NCBI GenBank assembly: GCA_049514215.1
Contig: JBEKVI010000010.1
Location: 29,959 to 93,958 of the forward strand
Length of the DNA stretch: 64,000 nucleotides
Reading direction: 5' to 3'
From: BOG-994 sp049514215
GTDB taxonomy: Bacteria > Pseudomonadota > Gammaproteobacteria > Burkholderiales > Burkholderiaceae_D
Below, piece by piece: positions 18,735 to 27,166 of the stretch. The notes beneath the pieces were generated by a model. The model worked only from the letters and a program-made list of their open reading frames with translations. It was not told the origin of the DNA and did not search any database. Within the stretch, counting starts at the first letter, position 1; the number at the start of each line of letters is the position of its first letter. The translations under genes and the position numbers were made by a program.

Positions 18735-20330
18735 ATCGTCAATCGCGTCAAACTCCGTTTCGGGCGCGCTGTCCGAGTCGGGCTTCGCCTGACGGCCATG
18801 ATGTCGATCGCAGTATTGTTTGGCTGTGCATCGCTTCCGATGCATGTCACGCGAACGCCGAGTCAGGCCATGACCGCGGCACCCACGGACCGTCTCGTTC
18901 GCACCGCCAGGGCGAGCGCAGGCGACGGCGATTCTTTTCGCCCCTTGCCCAGCAGCGACTTTTCTATGGATGCGCGGCTCACGCTAGCGCACCTCGCCCA
19001 ATCCTCACTGGATCTGCAGTACTACCTGATCCAAAACGACGTCACGGGTCGCTCTCTCATGCGCTCGGTACGCGATGCCGCGATGCGTGGAGTCCGAGTC
19101 CGAATCCTGGTCGATGATCTGTACACCGCCAGTTCAGACCGCATGCTGCAGGGGTTATCAGCTTATCCCAATGTCGAGGTGCGGGTCTTTAATCCGTTTC
19201 CTGCGGGCCGTTCGTTTACGGCGACCCGCTTTCTATTCTCTGCATTTGATTTCGTCCGCATCAACCATCGAATGCACAACAAGCTCTTCATCGCCGACGG
19301 CGCGTTTGCAATTGCGGGTGGCCGCAATATCGCCGACGAATACTTTTTTCGCAGCAAGGAAGGCAATTTTCTCGACTTTGACGTCCTGCTGGCCGGACCC
19401 TCGGTCGTCTCACTCGAACACTTCTTTGACGAATACTGGAACAGTCGATGGTCGTATCCCCTAACGGCGCTAGAGCCGCCAAATGGGGACCTGGCGCGGG
19501 CACAAGCAGAGTTCGAAAACCTCACTGGCGCGGACCCTCCATTGAGCCTACCAGGCAAGGACGACATCGACGCGTTCTCCGGATTTCATGCGCTAAGCGC
19601 AGACATCGAAACTCCCCCGATCACGCTGTTGCGTGGCGGCATCCGGGTGTTCGCGGACAATCCGGAGAAGGTCTCAGGCCGCAGTGATTCGGGCGATGAT
19701 CCAATGACCGTGACCGCGCAGGTCCTATCGGCCTTTGGGACGGCAAGAACTTCGCTCCTGCTGGTCTCGCCCTACTTTGTGCCCAGCGAAAATGCGGTAA
19801 GAGATATCGGTACATTGCGCTCTGAGGGCATCTCGGTAGACATTGTCACCAATTCGATGGCAGCCAATGATGAGCCTTTCGTGAGTGCGGCTTACGCCCG
19901 GTACCGTCCGGCACTGCTGCGCATGGGAGTAGGGCTGTACGAGATCAGTTCGCCGGAGCTTAAGACATCGGAGCGCTTTCGCAGAGAACTCGGTTCAACC
20001 ATCGGTCGGTCCCACGCAAAACTGGCAGTTATCGACGACAGGGTGGTCTTCGTAGGTTCGATGAATCTGGACTTGCGCTCGTCACGTCTGAACACCGAGG
20101 TCGGCTTACTCATCGATTCAACGGAGTTTGCCAATGGGGTCACCAAGGTGGTCGCGATCGTGCGGGCCAATGGGTGTTACCGACTGCGGCTCGTAGAGCC
20201 CGGGGGGCATATCGAGTGGATCGGCGAGCAAGGGGATCATGATGTCTACACGAGCGACCCGCAGGTCGACTTTGGGACACGAATCGAGCTCGACCTCTTA
20301 AGCCCCTTGATCCCGGGAGAACTCCTCTAA
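18735..20330 (+). CDS. Phospholipase D-family lipoprotein (cardiolipin synthase-like)
   Basis: About 531 residues with two HKD catalytic motifs, HNKLFIAD near residue 181 and HAKLAVID near 427, each followed by the usual G-(G/S)-x-N. This is the layout of ClsC/YmdC-type phosphatidyltransferases and secreted phospholipases D. The start is unusual: GGAGGA at 18725-18730 sits 4 bases before ATC 18735, which would give a basic N-terminus, a hydrophobic stretch and lipobox LFGC at residues 24-27. The ATG at 18798 leaves too short a signal, and the ATG at 18570 adds 55 unlikely residues. Probably anchored in the outer or inner membrane facing the periplasm. Confidence 0.9.
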   Translation: MVNRVKLRFGRAVRVGLRLTAMMSIAVLFGCASLPMHVTRTPSQAMTAAPTDRLVRTARASAGDGDSFRPLPSSDFSMDARLTLAHLAQSSLDLQYYLIQNDVTGRSLMRSVRDAAMRGVRVRILVDDLYTASSDRMLQGLSAYPNVEVRVFNPFPAGRSFTATRFLFSAFDFVRINHRMHNKLFIADGAFAIAGGRNIADEYFFRSKEGNFLDFDVLLAGPSVVSLEHFFDEYWNSRWSYPLTALEPPNGDLARAQAEFENLTGADPPLSLPGKDDIDAFSGFHALSADIETPPITLLRGGIRVFADNPEKVSGRSDSGDDPMTVTAQVLSAFGTARTSLLLVSPYFVPSENAVRDIGTLRSEGISVDIVTNSMAANDEPFVSAAYARYRPALLRMGVGLYEISSPELKTSERFRRELGSTIGRSHAKLAVIDDRVVFVGSMNLDLRSSRLNTEVGLLIDSTEFANGVTKVVAIVRANGCYRLRLVEPGGHIEWIGEQGDHDVYTSDPQVDFGTRIELDLLSPLIPGELL

Positions 20331-20333
20331 TCG

Positions 20334-20348
20334 AGGGGATTCGCCCCT
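20334..20348 (+). terminator. Stem-loop after the phospholipase D gene
   Basis: Perfect 5-bp stem AGGGG/CCCCT with an ATTCG loop, 4 bp past the stop codon. There is no T-run, so intrinsic termination is weak or Rho-assisted. Confidence 0.35.
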
Positions 20349-20395
20349 TGCTTCACTGCTTCGATCACTTAGTCTCAGACGTTAAGAAAGTGCTT

Positions 20396-20520
20396 CCTTG
20401 CGCACCGAGATGCTCGCAAGGCCAAGCCGCTTGGCTCATCCAAGAGGATGAGTCACCAAGGAAAGTGAGCGATAGGGGAGGGTTGGCAGTACAGCGAAAG
20501 GAATCTGGGCACGTCCTTTC
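20396..20520. ncRNA. Candidate structured RNA: array of four hairpins
   Basis: Four perfect inverted repeats occur in 125 bases with no credible reading frame. Stem 1 is CCTTGCG 20396-20402 with 20415-20421. Stem 2 is GCCAAG 20421-20426 with 20430-20435 (3-nt loop). Stem 3 is CTCATCC 20435-20441 with 20446-20452 (4-nt loop AAGA). Stem 4 is GAAAGGA 20496-20502 with 20514-20520. Stems 1-2 and 2-3 abut and share a boundary base, as in coaxially stacked RNA. The strand is unknown. Alternatives are a leader of the downstream c-di-GMP gene, an sRNA, or a mobile repeat element. No known RNA family is recognised. Confidence 0.35.
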
Positions 20521-20591
20521 CTGCTTGACGTCCGGCTGAAATTCCGCTCGAGTCTTCGCCAACGGCCGACAGTCCTATGCGAGGCCATTGC

Positions 20592-20607
20592 GATCCCCTC
20601 GGGGATC
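20592..20607. repeat. Perfect inverted repeat (7-bp arms)
   Basis: GATCCCC and GGGGATC separated by TC. In RNA the innermost pair would open to leave a small loop. It lies 400 bp upstream of the EAL gene; it may be a protein site or part of the structured region beginning at 20396. Confidence 0.4.
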
Positions 20608-20690
20608 AAATGACGCGAACGCCTCTCTGTAAGCCGGCCTGCGGCACACTCACGTGGTTGTGGGGTCAAGCGCTCCCGGACCTGTGGACT

Positions 20691-20705
20691 GCCTTTTTGG
20701 AAGGC
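20691..20705 (+). terminator. Terminator-like hairpin upstream of the EAL operon
   Basis: GCCTT and AAGGC enclose a 5-nt loop and are followed by GGAATTTTC. The stem is short and the T-run imperfect, but it is the best terminator-like element after the hairpin array and could mark the 3' end of a plus-strand RNA starting near 20390. Confidence 0.3.
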
Positions 20706-21020
20706 GGAATTTTCACAAAACCTGTAAGACTGAATCAATAAAACAACGTCCTCAAAATCTTGCTGATGAATCGAGGAGCGGTAGTAGGATTTCCCCGTGA
20801 ATCTTCGTCCAGGACAGGGTCAAGGTGCCAGCACGCGTGTTCTCTTTTTTTCCGGTGGCACATGCGGGTCTTTGCCGCGCCGTGACTAGACATTATTGCC
20901 ACTTGCCAAGGGCGCCCCGGACGGATCGCAATCCGTGCCTTGGCGCTCAAGCCTTCGGCGCATCCGCTACGACCAGGTGCTCCGGTCAAGGATCGCATCG
21001 CGCACCGTAGGCAACTAACC

Positions 21021-23657
21021 ATGAGCCCGCATCCTGAGGAACCACTCGGTTCACTCCCGTCCGAGCCGAAAGCGCCCATTAAGGTCCTCATGGTCGAAGA
21101 CGAGGCGGACGAGGCGGCACTTCTCGTCAGAGAGATTCGCAAAGGGGGATTAGACATCGATCCGATCCGCGTCGACAATCGAGCCGCGCTCGTGAAGGCA
21201 CTGGCTGAATTCAACCCCGACGTGGTTCTATCGGATTATTCCCTGCCTGGTTTTGGCGGCATGGAAGCCCTCGAAATTGTTCGCTCCACCGTCCCGGAAA
21301 CGCCACTGGTCTTCGTGTCGGGTACGATCGGCGAGGAGCGCGCGATCCAGGCCCTTACCTGCGGTGCAGCCGACTACGTGCTCAAGGACAACCGGGCGCG
21401 CCTGGTTCCAGCGCTTCGCCGCGCACTTCAGGAAGCGGCGGAGCGAAAAGCGCGACGGATCGCGACCCTGCGGCTTCAGGAGAGCGAACGACGGTTTCAG
21501 CTGTTCATGCACCACCTGCCAAGCGCGGTCACGATGGTCGATGAAGTGGGCCGCATCGCGTATGCAAACTCTAGCGCGGAATCGATCTTTGGGACGCCAG
21601 GCCACTCCATTGTGGGGAGCAGCGTCCACGAGATCTACTCGGACGATCACGCGAAGGTGTCTCTGGCCCGCGGCAAGCAAGCGATCAGTTCCCAAGCGGT
21701 GGTCTCCGATCTTGAAGCGGTCCGGACCTCTCGCGGTGTGCGACAGTTTCATACCCACCGGTTCCCCCTACTCGACCACGAAGGCAATGTTGTTCTGGTC
21801 GGTACCATTGCGACCGATCTGACCGAAAACGTGCAGCAGCAGCAGGACATACGACGGCTTAGCCAATTCCATGCTCTTCGCAGCGCCATCAACGTGGCTA
21901 TCGTTCGTGCCACGCATGAACGCGAACTCTTTGGGGAAGTCGCGCTTGCGGCCGTATCGGTGGGCGGATTTCGAGCCGCGGCCGTAGCGGTTCTTGGACG
22001 ACGCCGTGAAAGGCTCGTCTTGGTGGCACGCCACGGTCTGGATCAGCACCAGCTCAGCGAAATTCTCTCAGACCCCAGCGTTGCGGGACCCCGGGGTGCG
22101 ATTGGCCGTGCGATTCGAACCAAGCACACGGAGATCGTCGACAACGCCGAGGCTTTCTGGTCGGATAACTCAGAAAACCTGCCGACGTCCGGCGGCCAGG
22201 CGGGACTGGCCGTCGTTCCGCTGATCTCCGAGAATCGTGTCGTCGGTCTTCTGGGTCTGGCAACCGATGACATTGCCTCCTTGGACACGGCGCAGCGCAA
22301 TCGCCTCGACGATCTCGGAGCTGACCTTTCGTTCGCGCTGAACCATCTGGCCACCGAGCAACGGCTCCATTACGTCGTCGAATTTGACAGCTTGACCGGT
22401 GTATATAACCGGCAGCATTTCTTTGAGCGGCTTGCCGAGGCCATGCGCCCCAAAGATGGCCGACATGAGCAGATCGCCGTCATCGCGATCGATCTTCAGC
22501 TCTTTCGCCACATCAATCAGGCATTTGGTCGTGGTGTCGGTGATCAGGTTCTGCAAGAATTTGCCGCACGATTGCGTTCCCATTTCGGAGGCCCGTCGGC
22601 GATGGTGGCCCGCCTGGGTGGGGATCGGTTCGTCGTCGCCGTCCTGCGCGAGCAGGCATCGCATCTGGGCCGCTTTCTGGAGGCAACCGTGCTGCCCTCG
22701 ATCTCCGAGCCGATCGTCGTGGGCACACGCTCCATACACGTCTCGGTCAAGTTCGGAATCGCCTTTTGCCCCGGCGATGGAACCGAAGCCGACACCGTCT
22801 TACGTAATGCGGAGACAGCGCTGCAGCGAGCCAAGGACACCGTCGAGAGCTACATGTTCTACTCGCCGGAGATGAGCACCCGCGTCGCGGCCCGGCTGCT
22901 CCTCGAAAGCCAGCTAAAGACGGCGCTATCGACGGGACAGTTTGTGCTCCACTATCAACCCAAGGTCCATCTGGTGACGCGAAAGTTGCTGGGTCTTGAA
23001 GCGCTCATCCGCTGGAACGACCCTAAGCGCGGGCTCATTTCACCGGTCGAGTTCGTGCCTCTTCTGGAAGAAACTGGCATGATTGTCTCGGTCGGCGAGT
23101 GGGTTATCAAGCGCGTCATCCGCGATGTACGGCAATGGCGCGCGCGCGGATTCTCTGTCCCGCGGATTGCGGTCAACGTTTCTCAGCGTCAGGTGCATGA
23201 GAAGGACTTCGTCCAGAGCACGCTTAGGGCACTAGACGGCATCAAAGGGATCGATCTCGAGGTCACCGAGAGCATCATCATGGAGGATTCCGACAGCAGC
23301 GTCGAAAAGCTGCGCGAACTGCGTCGCAGCGGAATCCGGATCGTAATGGACGATTTCGGTACCGGGTACTCGAGCCTGAGTCAGCTGGTGCGTCTTCCCC
23401 TGGACGCGTTGAAGATCGACCGGGCGTTCATTTCGGACATGACAGAAATCGTGGAGGCGCGCGATGTCATTGCGACGATTATCTCTCTTGCCAACACACT
23501 GAAAATGGAGGTCATTGCCGAGGGTGTCGAAACCGAGGTTCAGGCCCAGATGATCCAGCATTTCGGCTGTAGCCATACCCAAGGCTTTCTGTTCGGTCGC
23601 CCACTTCCTGGCGAGCAAGTCGAAACTCGATTCGATATGCTTCCCGACAAGAGCTAA
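21021..23657 (+). CDS. Receiver-PAS-GAF-GGDEF-EAL cyclic-di-GMP phosphodiesterase
   Basis: 878 residues, soluble. Domain order: receiver about 14-130 (phospho-acceptor Asp in VVLSDYSLPG, conserved Lys in YVLKDN), PAS about 160-270, GAF about 300-450, GGDEF about 465-615, EAL about 640-870. The GGDEF motif is GGDRF (533-537), missing the catalytic Glu, so it should not make c-di-GMP. The EAL domain looks active: EAL at 660-662, DDFGTGYSS, KIDR and AEGVET are all intact. Start 21021 (MSPHPEEP) is chosen over the in-frame 20940. The histidine kinase starts 9 bp downstream, so the kinase probably phosphorylates the receiver to set phosphodiesterase activity (inference). Confidence 0.94.
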   Translation: MSPHPEEPLGSLPSEPKAPIKVLMVEDEADEAALLVREIRKGGLDIDPIRVDNRAALVKALAEFNPDVVLSDYSLPGFGGMEALEIVRSTVPETPLVFVSGTIGEERAIQALTCGAADYVLKDNRARLVPALRRALQEAAERKARRIATLRLQESERRFQLFMHHLPSAVTMVDEVGRIAYANSSAESIFGTPGHSIVGSSVHEIYSDDHAKVSLARGKQAISSQAVVSDLEAVRTSRGVRQFHTHRFPLLDHEGNVVLVGTIATDLTENVQQQQDIRRLSQFHALRSAINVAIVRATHERELFGEVALAAVSVGGFRAAAVAVLGRRRERLVLVARHGLDQHQLSEILSDPSVAGPRGAIGRAIRTKHTEIVDNAEAFWSDNSENLPTSGGQAGLAVVPLISENRVVGLLGLATDDIASLDTAQRNRLDDLGADLSFALNHLATEQRLHYVVEFDSLTGVYNRQHFFERLAEAMRPKDGRHEQIAVIAIDLQLFRHINQAFGRGVGDQVLQEFAARLRSHFGGPSAMVARLGGDRFVVAVLREQASHLGRFLEATVLPSISEPIVVGTRSIHVSVKFGIAFCPGDGTEADTVLRNAETALQRAKDTVESYMFYSPEMSTRVAARLLLESQLKTALSTGQFVLHYQPKVHLVTRKLLGLEALIRWNDPKRGLISPVEFVPLLEETGMIVSVGEWVIKRVIRDVRQWRARGFSVPRIAVNVSQRQVHEKDFVQSTLRALDGIKGIDLEVTESIIMEDSDSSVEKLRELRRSGIRIVMDDFGTGYSSLSQLVRLPLDALKIDRAFISDMTEIVEARDVIATIISLANTLKMEVIAEGVETEVQAQMIQHFGCSHTQGFLFGRPLPGEQVETRFDMLPDKS

Positions 23658-23666
23658 GCTATCGGA

Positions 23667-25403
23667 GTGGGCGGCGCACAAATACCAACGATGATACGCA
23701 AACCGAGCCCCCGATCCCTAAGCTTTCTTGCCACGCTACCGGCGAGCCGGCGGGCGAAGCGGGCAGCGCTCGCGACGATCCTGATCTCGCTCGTCGGGTT
23801 CCTCGTTGCCGTGCCTTTTTCAAGAACACCGCTTCCCGTCATCGTTGCGGTGCTCCCTTCGTACGAGGCGGCTCTGATTCTGAGCGACCTGATCACGGCC
23901 GCCCTCCTTTTCGGGCAGTACGCCATCATCCGATCCAAGGCGCTCCTTGTCCTAGCCAACGGTTACCTCTACAGCGCCATCATCGCGGCCGTGCACTTGG
24001 CGACATATCCCAACATCTTCTCGCCGGAGGGCCTTTTGGGGGCGACGTCGCAGACCACCGCCTGGATCTACATGTTCTGGCACGGGGGTTTCCCGCTTTT
24101 CGTGGTGGGCTACGCTTTTTACCGACGGCGCGAATCGTTCTCCGTCTCGAGTCTCGGCGGCGCGACCACTGCATTTGTCGCTAGCATTCTCGGGGTTTCG
24201 GTGGTGGTTGCCGGGCTGACGGTTCTGGCGACGTGGGGCCATGGGTTGCTGCCTGCGATCATGGCGCAAGACAATCACTATACGCCGGCGCTGCCGATCG
24301 TAACGAGTGTCGTGTGGATCACGATCGCGGCATCGCTTCTGATCCAGTGGAGGGCTACGCCTACGCCCTCGGTACTGGATCTATGGCTCATGGTCACGTT
24401 GTGCGCCTCGTTTTTCGACGTGGGACTGTCGGCCCTGTTCAATGCCCAACGCTACGATCTCGGTTTCTACGCGGGTCGGATCTACGGTCTGATCGCAGCC
24501 GTCCTCGTTCTCCTCGTACTGCTTGTCGAAAACATCTCGCTTTACCTGCGGCTCGTGCGGGCTCACGAGCGTGAGCGAAACCGGTCGTCAGAACTTTTTG
24601 AACTCAATCGAGAACTCGATGCCTTCTCGTTCTCGATCGCCCACGAGCTGCGCGGCCCGCTGCATATCCTCGATACCTTGGGCGAAGCTCTGAACGACGG
24701 CTATGGCAACCCGCTTGGCGCGGACGGCCTGAGCCTGGTCAAGGGCATCCGTTCGACCAGTCAGCGCCTGATTCAAATGATCGACGATCTCGTGGTTTTC
24801 GCACGGTTCGGCCGCCAGGACCTGAATCGCCGGCGCGTCGACCTGACCAATCTGGTGAACCTCGTCATCCGGGAAATGCGGCTGGACTACGACGATTCGG
24901 GCCTGAAGATCAGCGTGTCCGATCTGGGATATGCCGACGTCGATGCGAGCCTTGTCAAGCAGGTCTTCGTGAATCTGCTGCGCAACGCCGTGAAGTTCTC
25001 CCGCCAGCGCCCGGATGCGACCATCGAAGTGGGCCGAGCCGACGTCCTTGGCGACGGCAACTGGACCTATTTTGTCAAGGACAATGGCGCGGGATTTGCA
25101 ATGAAGGACGCGGAGCGCTTGTTCGGGATCTTTCAACGTCTGCACAGCGGCGAAGAGTTCGAAGGCACCGGCGTGGGCCTAGCGATAGCCCAGCGCATCG
25201 TCCATCGCCACGGTGGCCATATCTGGGCCGAGTCGGCCCCACAAGCGGGTGCGACATTTCGCTTCACGCTCAGGCCCAGCGAAGTGCTCTGGAGGCTCGT
25301 GCCCATGGCTGTAGCTCGCGCAGCCGACGGGGAACCCAAGGAGGCGGGATCAGGGGGCGAGGTCCACTCCATCCAGGAAGCAAGGTCCGGCTCCAGACCC
25401 TAA
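23667..25403 (+). CDS. Membrane histidine kinase with MASE4 sensor domain
   Basis: 578 residues from GTG 23667 (GGAG just before it), or 570 from ATG 23691. The N-terminal ~250 residues have about seven membrane segments and the MASE4 pattern (PLPVIVAVLPSYEAALILSDLITAALL region). This is followed by a short helical linker, the HisKA dimerisation helix with phospho-accepting His 326 in SIAHELRGP, and a HATPase domain with N-box NLLRNAVKF, DNGAGF and GTGVGLAI. MASE4 senses an unknown signal. It is co-transcribed with the receiver-EAL gene and has no receiver of its own, which makes that protein its likely partner. It ends 4 bp inside the convergent WYL gene. Confidence 0.92.
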   Translation: MGGAQIPTMIRKPSPRSLSFLATLPASRRAKRAALATILISLVGFLVAVPFSRTPLPVIVAVLPSYEAALILSDLITAALLFGQYAIIRSKALLVLANGYLYSAIIAAVHLATYPNIFSPEGLLGATSQTTAWIYMFWHGGFPLFVVGYAFYRRRESFSVSSLGGATTAFVASILGVSVVVAGLTVLATWGHGLLPAIMAQDNHYTPALPIVTSVVWITIAASLLIQWRATPTPSVLDLWLMVTLCASFFDVGLSALFNAQRYDLGFYAGRIYGLIAAVLVLLVLLVENISLYLRLVRAHERERNRSSELFELNRELDAFSFSIAHELRGPLHILDTLGEALNDGYGNPLGADGLSLVKGIRSTSQRLIQMIDDLVVFARFGRQDLNRRRVDLTNLVNLVIREMRLDYDDSGLKISVSDLGYADVDASLVKQVFVNLLRNAVKFSRQRPDATIEVGRADVLGDGNWTYFVKDNGAGFAMKDAERLFGIFQRLHSGEEFEGTGVGLAIAQRIVHRHGGHIWAESAPQAGATFRFTLRPSEVLWRLVPMAVARAADGEPKEAGSGGEVHSIQEARSGSRP

Positions 25404-26425
25404 CCCGCGGGCTTTCGGCCCGCCCGGCTCTGCGATGCGACACGGTCGGGCCCGGGACTCTCGGCTTTCGAGTAGAGCGATAGGAGGGCGGCCGCACGCG
25501 AGGACATCTCGCCTCTAAGCTCGGATGGAGCAAGCACCTCGATGTCAGTGCCCGCAGCCATCAGCAGTGCCGCCGCATGCCCGAGGGTCTCAATCCTGAC
25601 CGTGGCAACGCGCACCCCGAATCGATCGGGGAGCGCAGCCCGGATCGGTTCAGCCATGGCACCGCCCAGACGCTCGAGGCCGGACAGCCCCGCCTTCGTG
25701 ACTCGCAGGACGGCCGTACCCGTGAGCAGCCCCGCCTCAAAATTCGCGACCGAGTCAGCCCATGCCTTGGCGAGATCGAAATTCTTCGGCCTTTGGAACG
25801 GCTCCGCCAAAACAGTGGCGCTGCGCACCTTGTCGACCTTGTAGACCACGCTGCGCTCGCGCTTTGCGCAGACGAAGTACCAGGCTCCTGCCTTCAAAAC
25901 GAGCCCGAGTGGCTCGAGGGTCTTGACGGAAGTCCTCTCCCAGCTCTCGTAGGCGATCCGAAGGCGGCGCTTTTCCCAAACCGCCTGAGCCACGGCGCGC
26001 AGTTCGCGAACGGGAGGTCTTGACTGATGATGCCATGGCACGGGATCGAAGTGGAATCGATCGACGATCTTGAACGCTTCCCGATCCGCACCTGGCGAAG
26101 TCGCGGCCAGTAACTTCAACCTCGCCGTGGCCGCATCCACGCCGAGACCCAGTTCCGCAGCCGGACCGGGCATCCCGGCAAACACGGATGCCTGGACCTC
26201 AGCCGATGTCATGCCATTGAGTTCGGCGCTCCACCCCTCTGATATCGAAAATCCGCCGCTGGCTCCCAGTTCAGCATAGACCGGCACACCCGCTGCACTT
26301 AACTCATCGACGTCACGGTAGATCGTTCGTTTGGAGACCTCGAAGCGTTCGGCCAATTCGCGCGCAGAAACGCGCCCCCGGACCTGGAGGGTGATGAGGA
26401 TGGCAAGCAGCCGACTCGCGCGCAT
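25400..26425 (-). CDS. YafY-type HTH/WYL transcriptional regulator
   Basis: 341 residues: an N-terminal DeoR-like winged helix (residues 1-60, SARELAERFEVSKRTIYRD) and a WYL domain (about 130-230) with a C-terminal extension (WCX). ATG 26425 (MRASRLL) is the family start; the upstream in-frame ATG at 26467 falls inside an inverted repeat, so it is probably operator rather than coding. WYL domains bind small ligands or nucleic acid. It is divergent from a secreted DUF1579-like protein, which is its likely target, together with itself. Confidence 0.92.
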   Translation of the reverse strand: MRASRLLAILITLQVRGRVSARELAERFEVSKRTIYRDVDELSAAGVPVYAELGASGGFSISEGWSAELNGMTSAEVQASVFAGMPGPAAELGLGVDAATARLKLLAATSPGADREAFKIVDRFHFDPVPWHHQSRPPVRELRAVAQAVWEKRRLRIAYESWERTSVKTLEPLGLVLKAGAWYFVCAKRERSVVYKVDKVRSATVLAEPFQRPKNFDLAKAWADSVANFEAGLLTGTAVLRVTKAGLSGLERLGGAMAEPIRAALPDRFGVRVATVRIETLGHAAALLMAAGTDIEVLAPSELRGEMSSRAAALLSLYSKAESPGPDRVASQSRAGRKPAG

Positions 26426-26449
26426 AAAAACTCGAAAATACCATGAAAT

Positions 26450-26468
26450 GATGACGTATTTTGTCATC
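26450..26468. promoter_or_regulatory. Inverted repeat, candidate operator for the WYL regulator
   Basis: Perfect 6-bp arms GATGAC and GTCATC with 7 bp between (GTATTTT), A/T-rich centre in a GC-rich context. It lies 25 bp upstream of the regulator's start and 94 bp upstream of the divergent gene, the classic position for autoregulation of a divergent pair. The binding protein is inferred from adjacency. Confidence 0.5.
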
Positions 26469-26561
26469 TATGAGCCCTCAAGATGGCAATGCCCCTGCGT
26501 GAGATCGCACAAAGGCCCTTTTACCGCCTCCCCTTTCAACCCCTTTTTCTCGAGGTTCCCA

Positions 26562-27143
26562 ATGATCCGATCATGGCATTTCGGCGCTGCCGTCTTCTTG
26601 CTTTCTGTCCATTCGCTAGCCTCGGCTGAGACCGTTCCGGATGCAGCTGCGACGGCGGCTTCGGCAAGCTTGACCCATGACGGAGGACACGATTTCGACT
26701 TTGAGATCGGCACCTGGAAAATCCACCTGAAACGGCTCTTACGGCCCTTGTCGGGAACCACTGAATGGGCGGAATTCGACGGAATATCGGTGACCCGCAA
26801 GGTCTGGGACGGTCGAGCGAATCTGGAGGAGTTTGAGTCCGACGGTGCCAACGGACACATTGAAGGGTTAACGCTTCGCTTGTACGATCCGAATGCAAGG
26901 CAGTGGAGTCTCTACTGGGCCAACAGTAAAGACGGCAACCTGGCGATCCCGACCATTGGCGAGTTCAAGGACGGCCGGGGGCTGTTCTACGATCAGGAGC
27001 GCATCAACGGCCGATCGATTCTGGTCCGCTACGTCTGGTCGCAGATCACGACCCAATCGGCCCACTTCGAGCAATCGTTTTCAGACGACGGTGGTTTGAC
27101 GTGGGAGGTCAACTGGATCACCGACCAGACTCGGGTCCAGTAG
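26562..27143 (+). CDS. Secreted DUF1579-like protein
   Basis: 193 residues with a signal peptide (residues 1-21, cleavage after SLASA). The mature part has the pattern FDFEIGTWKIHLKRL, followed by R-x-W-x-x-Y-W-A, which resembles the DUF1579 beta-sheet (lipocalin-like) family of unknown function. ATG 26562 gives the signal peptide; upstream in-frame codons belong to the regulator's promoter region. It is probably controlled by the divergent WYL regulator, whose ligand might be related to this protein's substrate (inference). Confidence 0.82.
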   Translation: MIRSWHFGAAVFLLSVHSLASAETVPDAAATAASASLTHDGGHDFDFEIGTWKIHLKRLLRPLSGTTEWAEFDGISVTRKVWDGRANLEEFESDGANGHIEGLTLRLYDPNARQWSLYWANSKDGNLAIPTIGEFKDGRGLFYDQERINGRSILVRYVWSQITTQSAHFEQSFSDDGGLTWEVNWITDQTRVQ

Positions 27144-27166
27144 GACGGGCTTACGCTCAGGGTGGG

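Noticed and set aside
25407..25423. Hairpin GCGGGC/GCCCGC just after the MASE4 kinase stop, considered as a terminator
   Set aside because: It lies inside the C-terminal codons of the convergent WYL regulator and has no U-run, so it may be coding coincidence.
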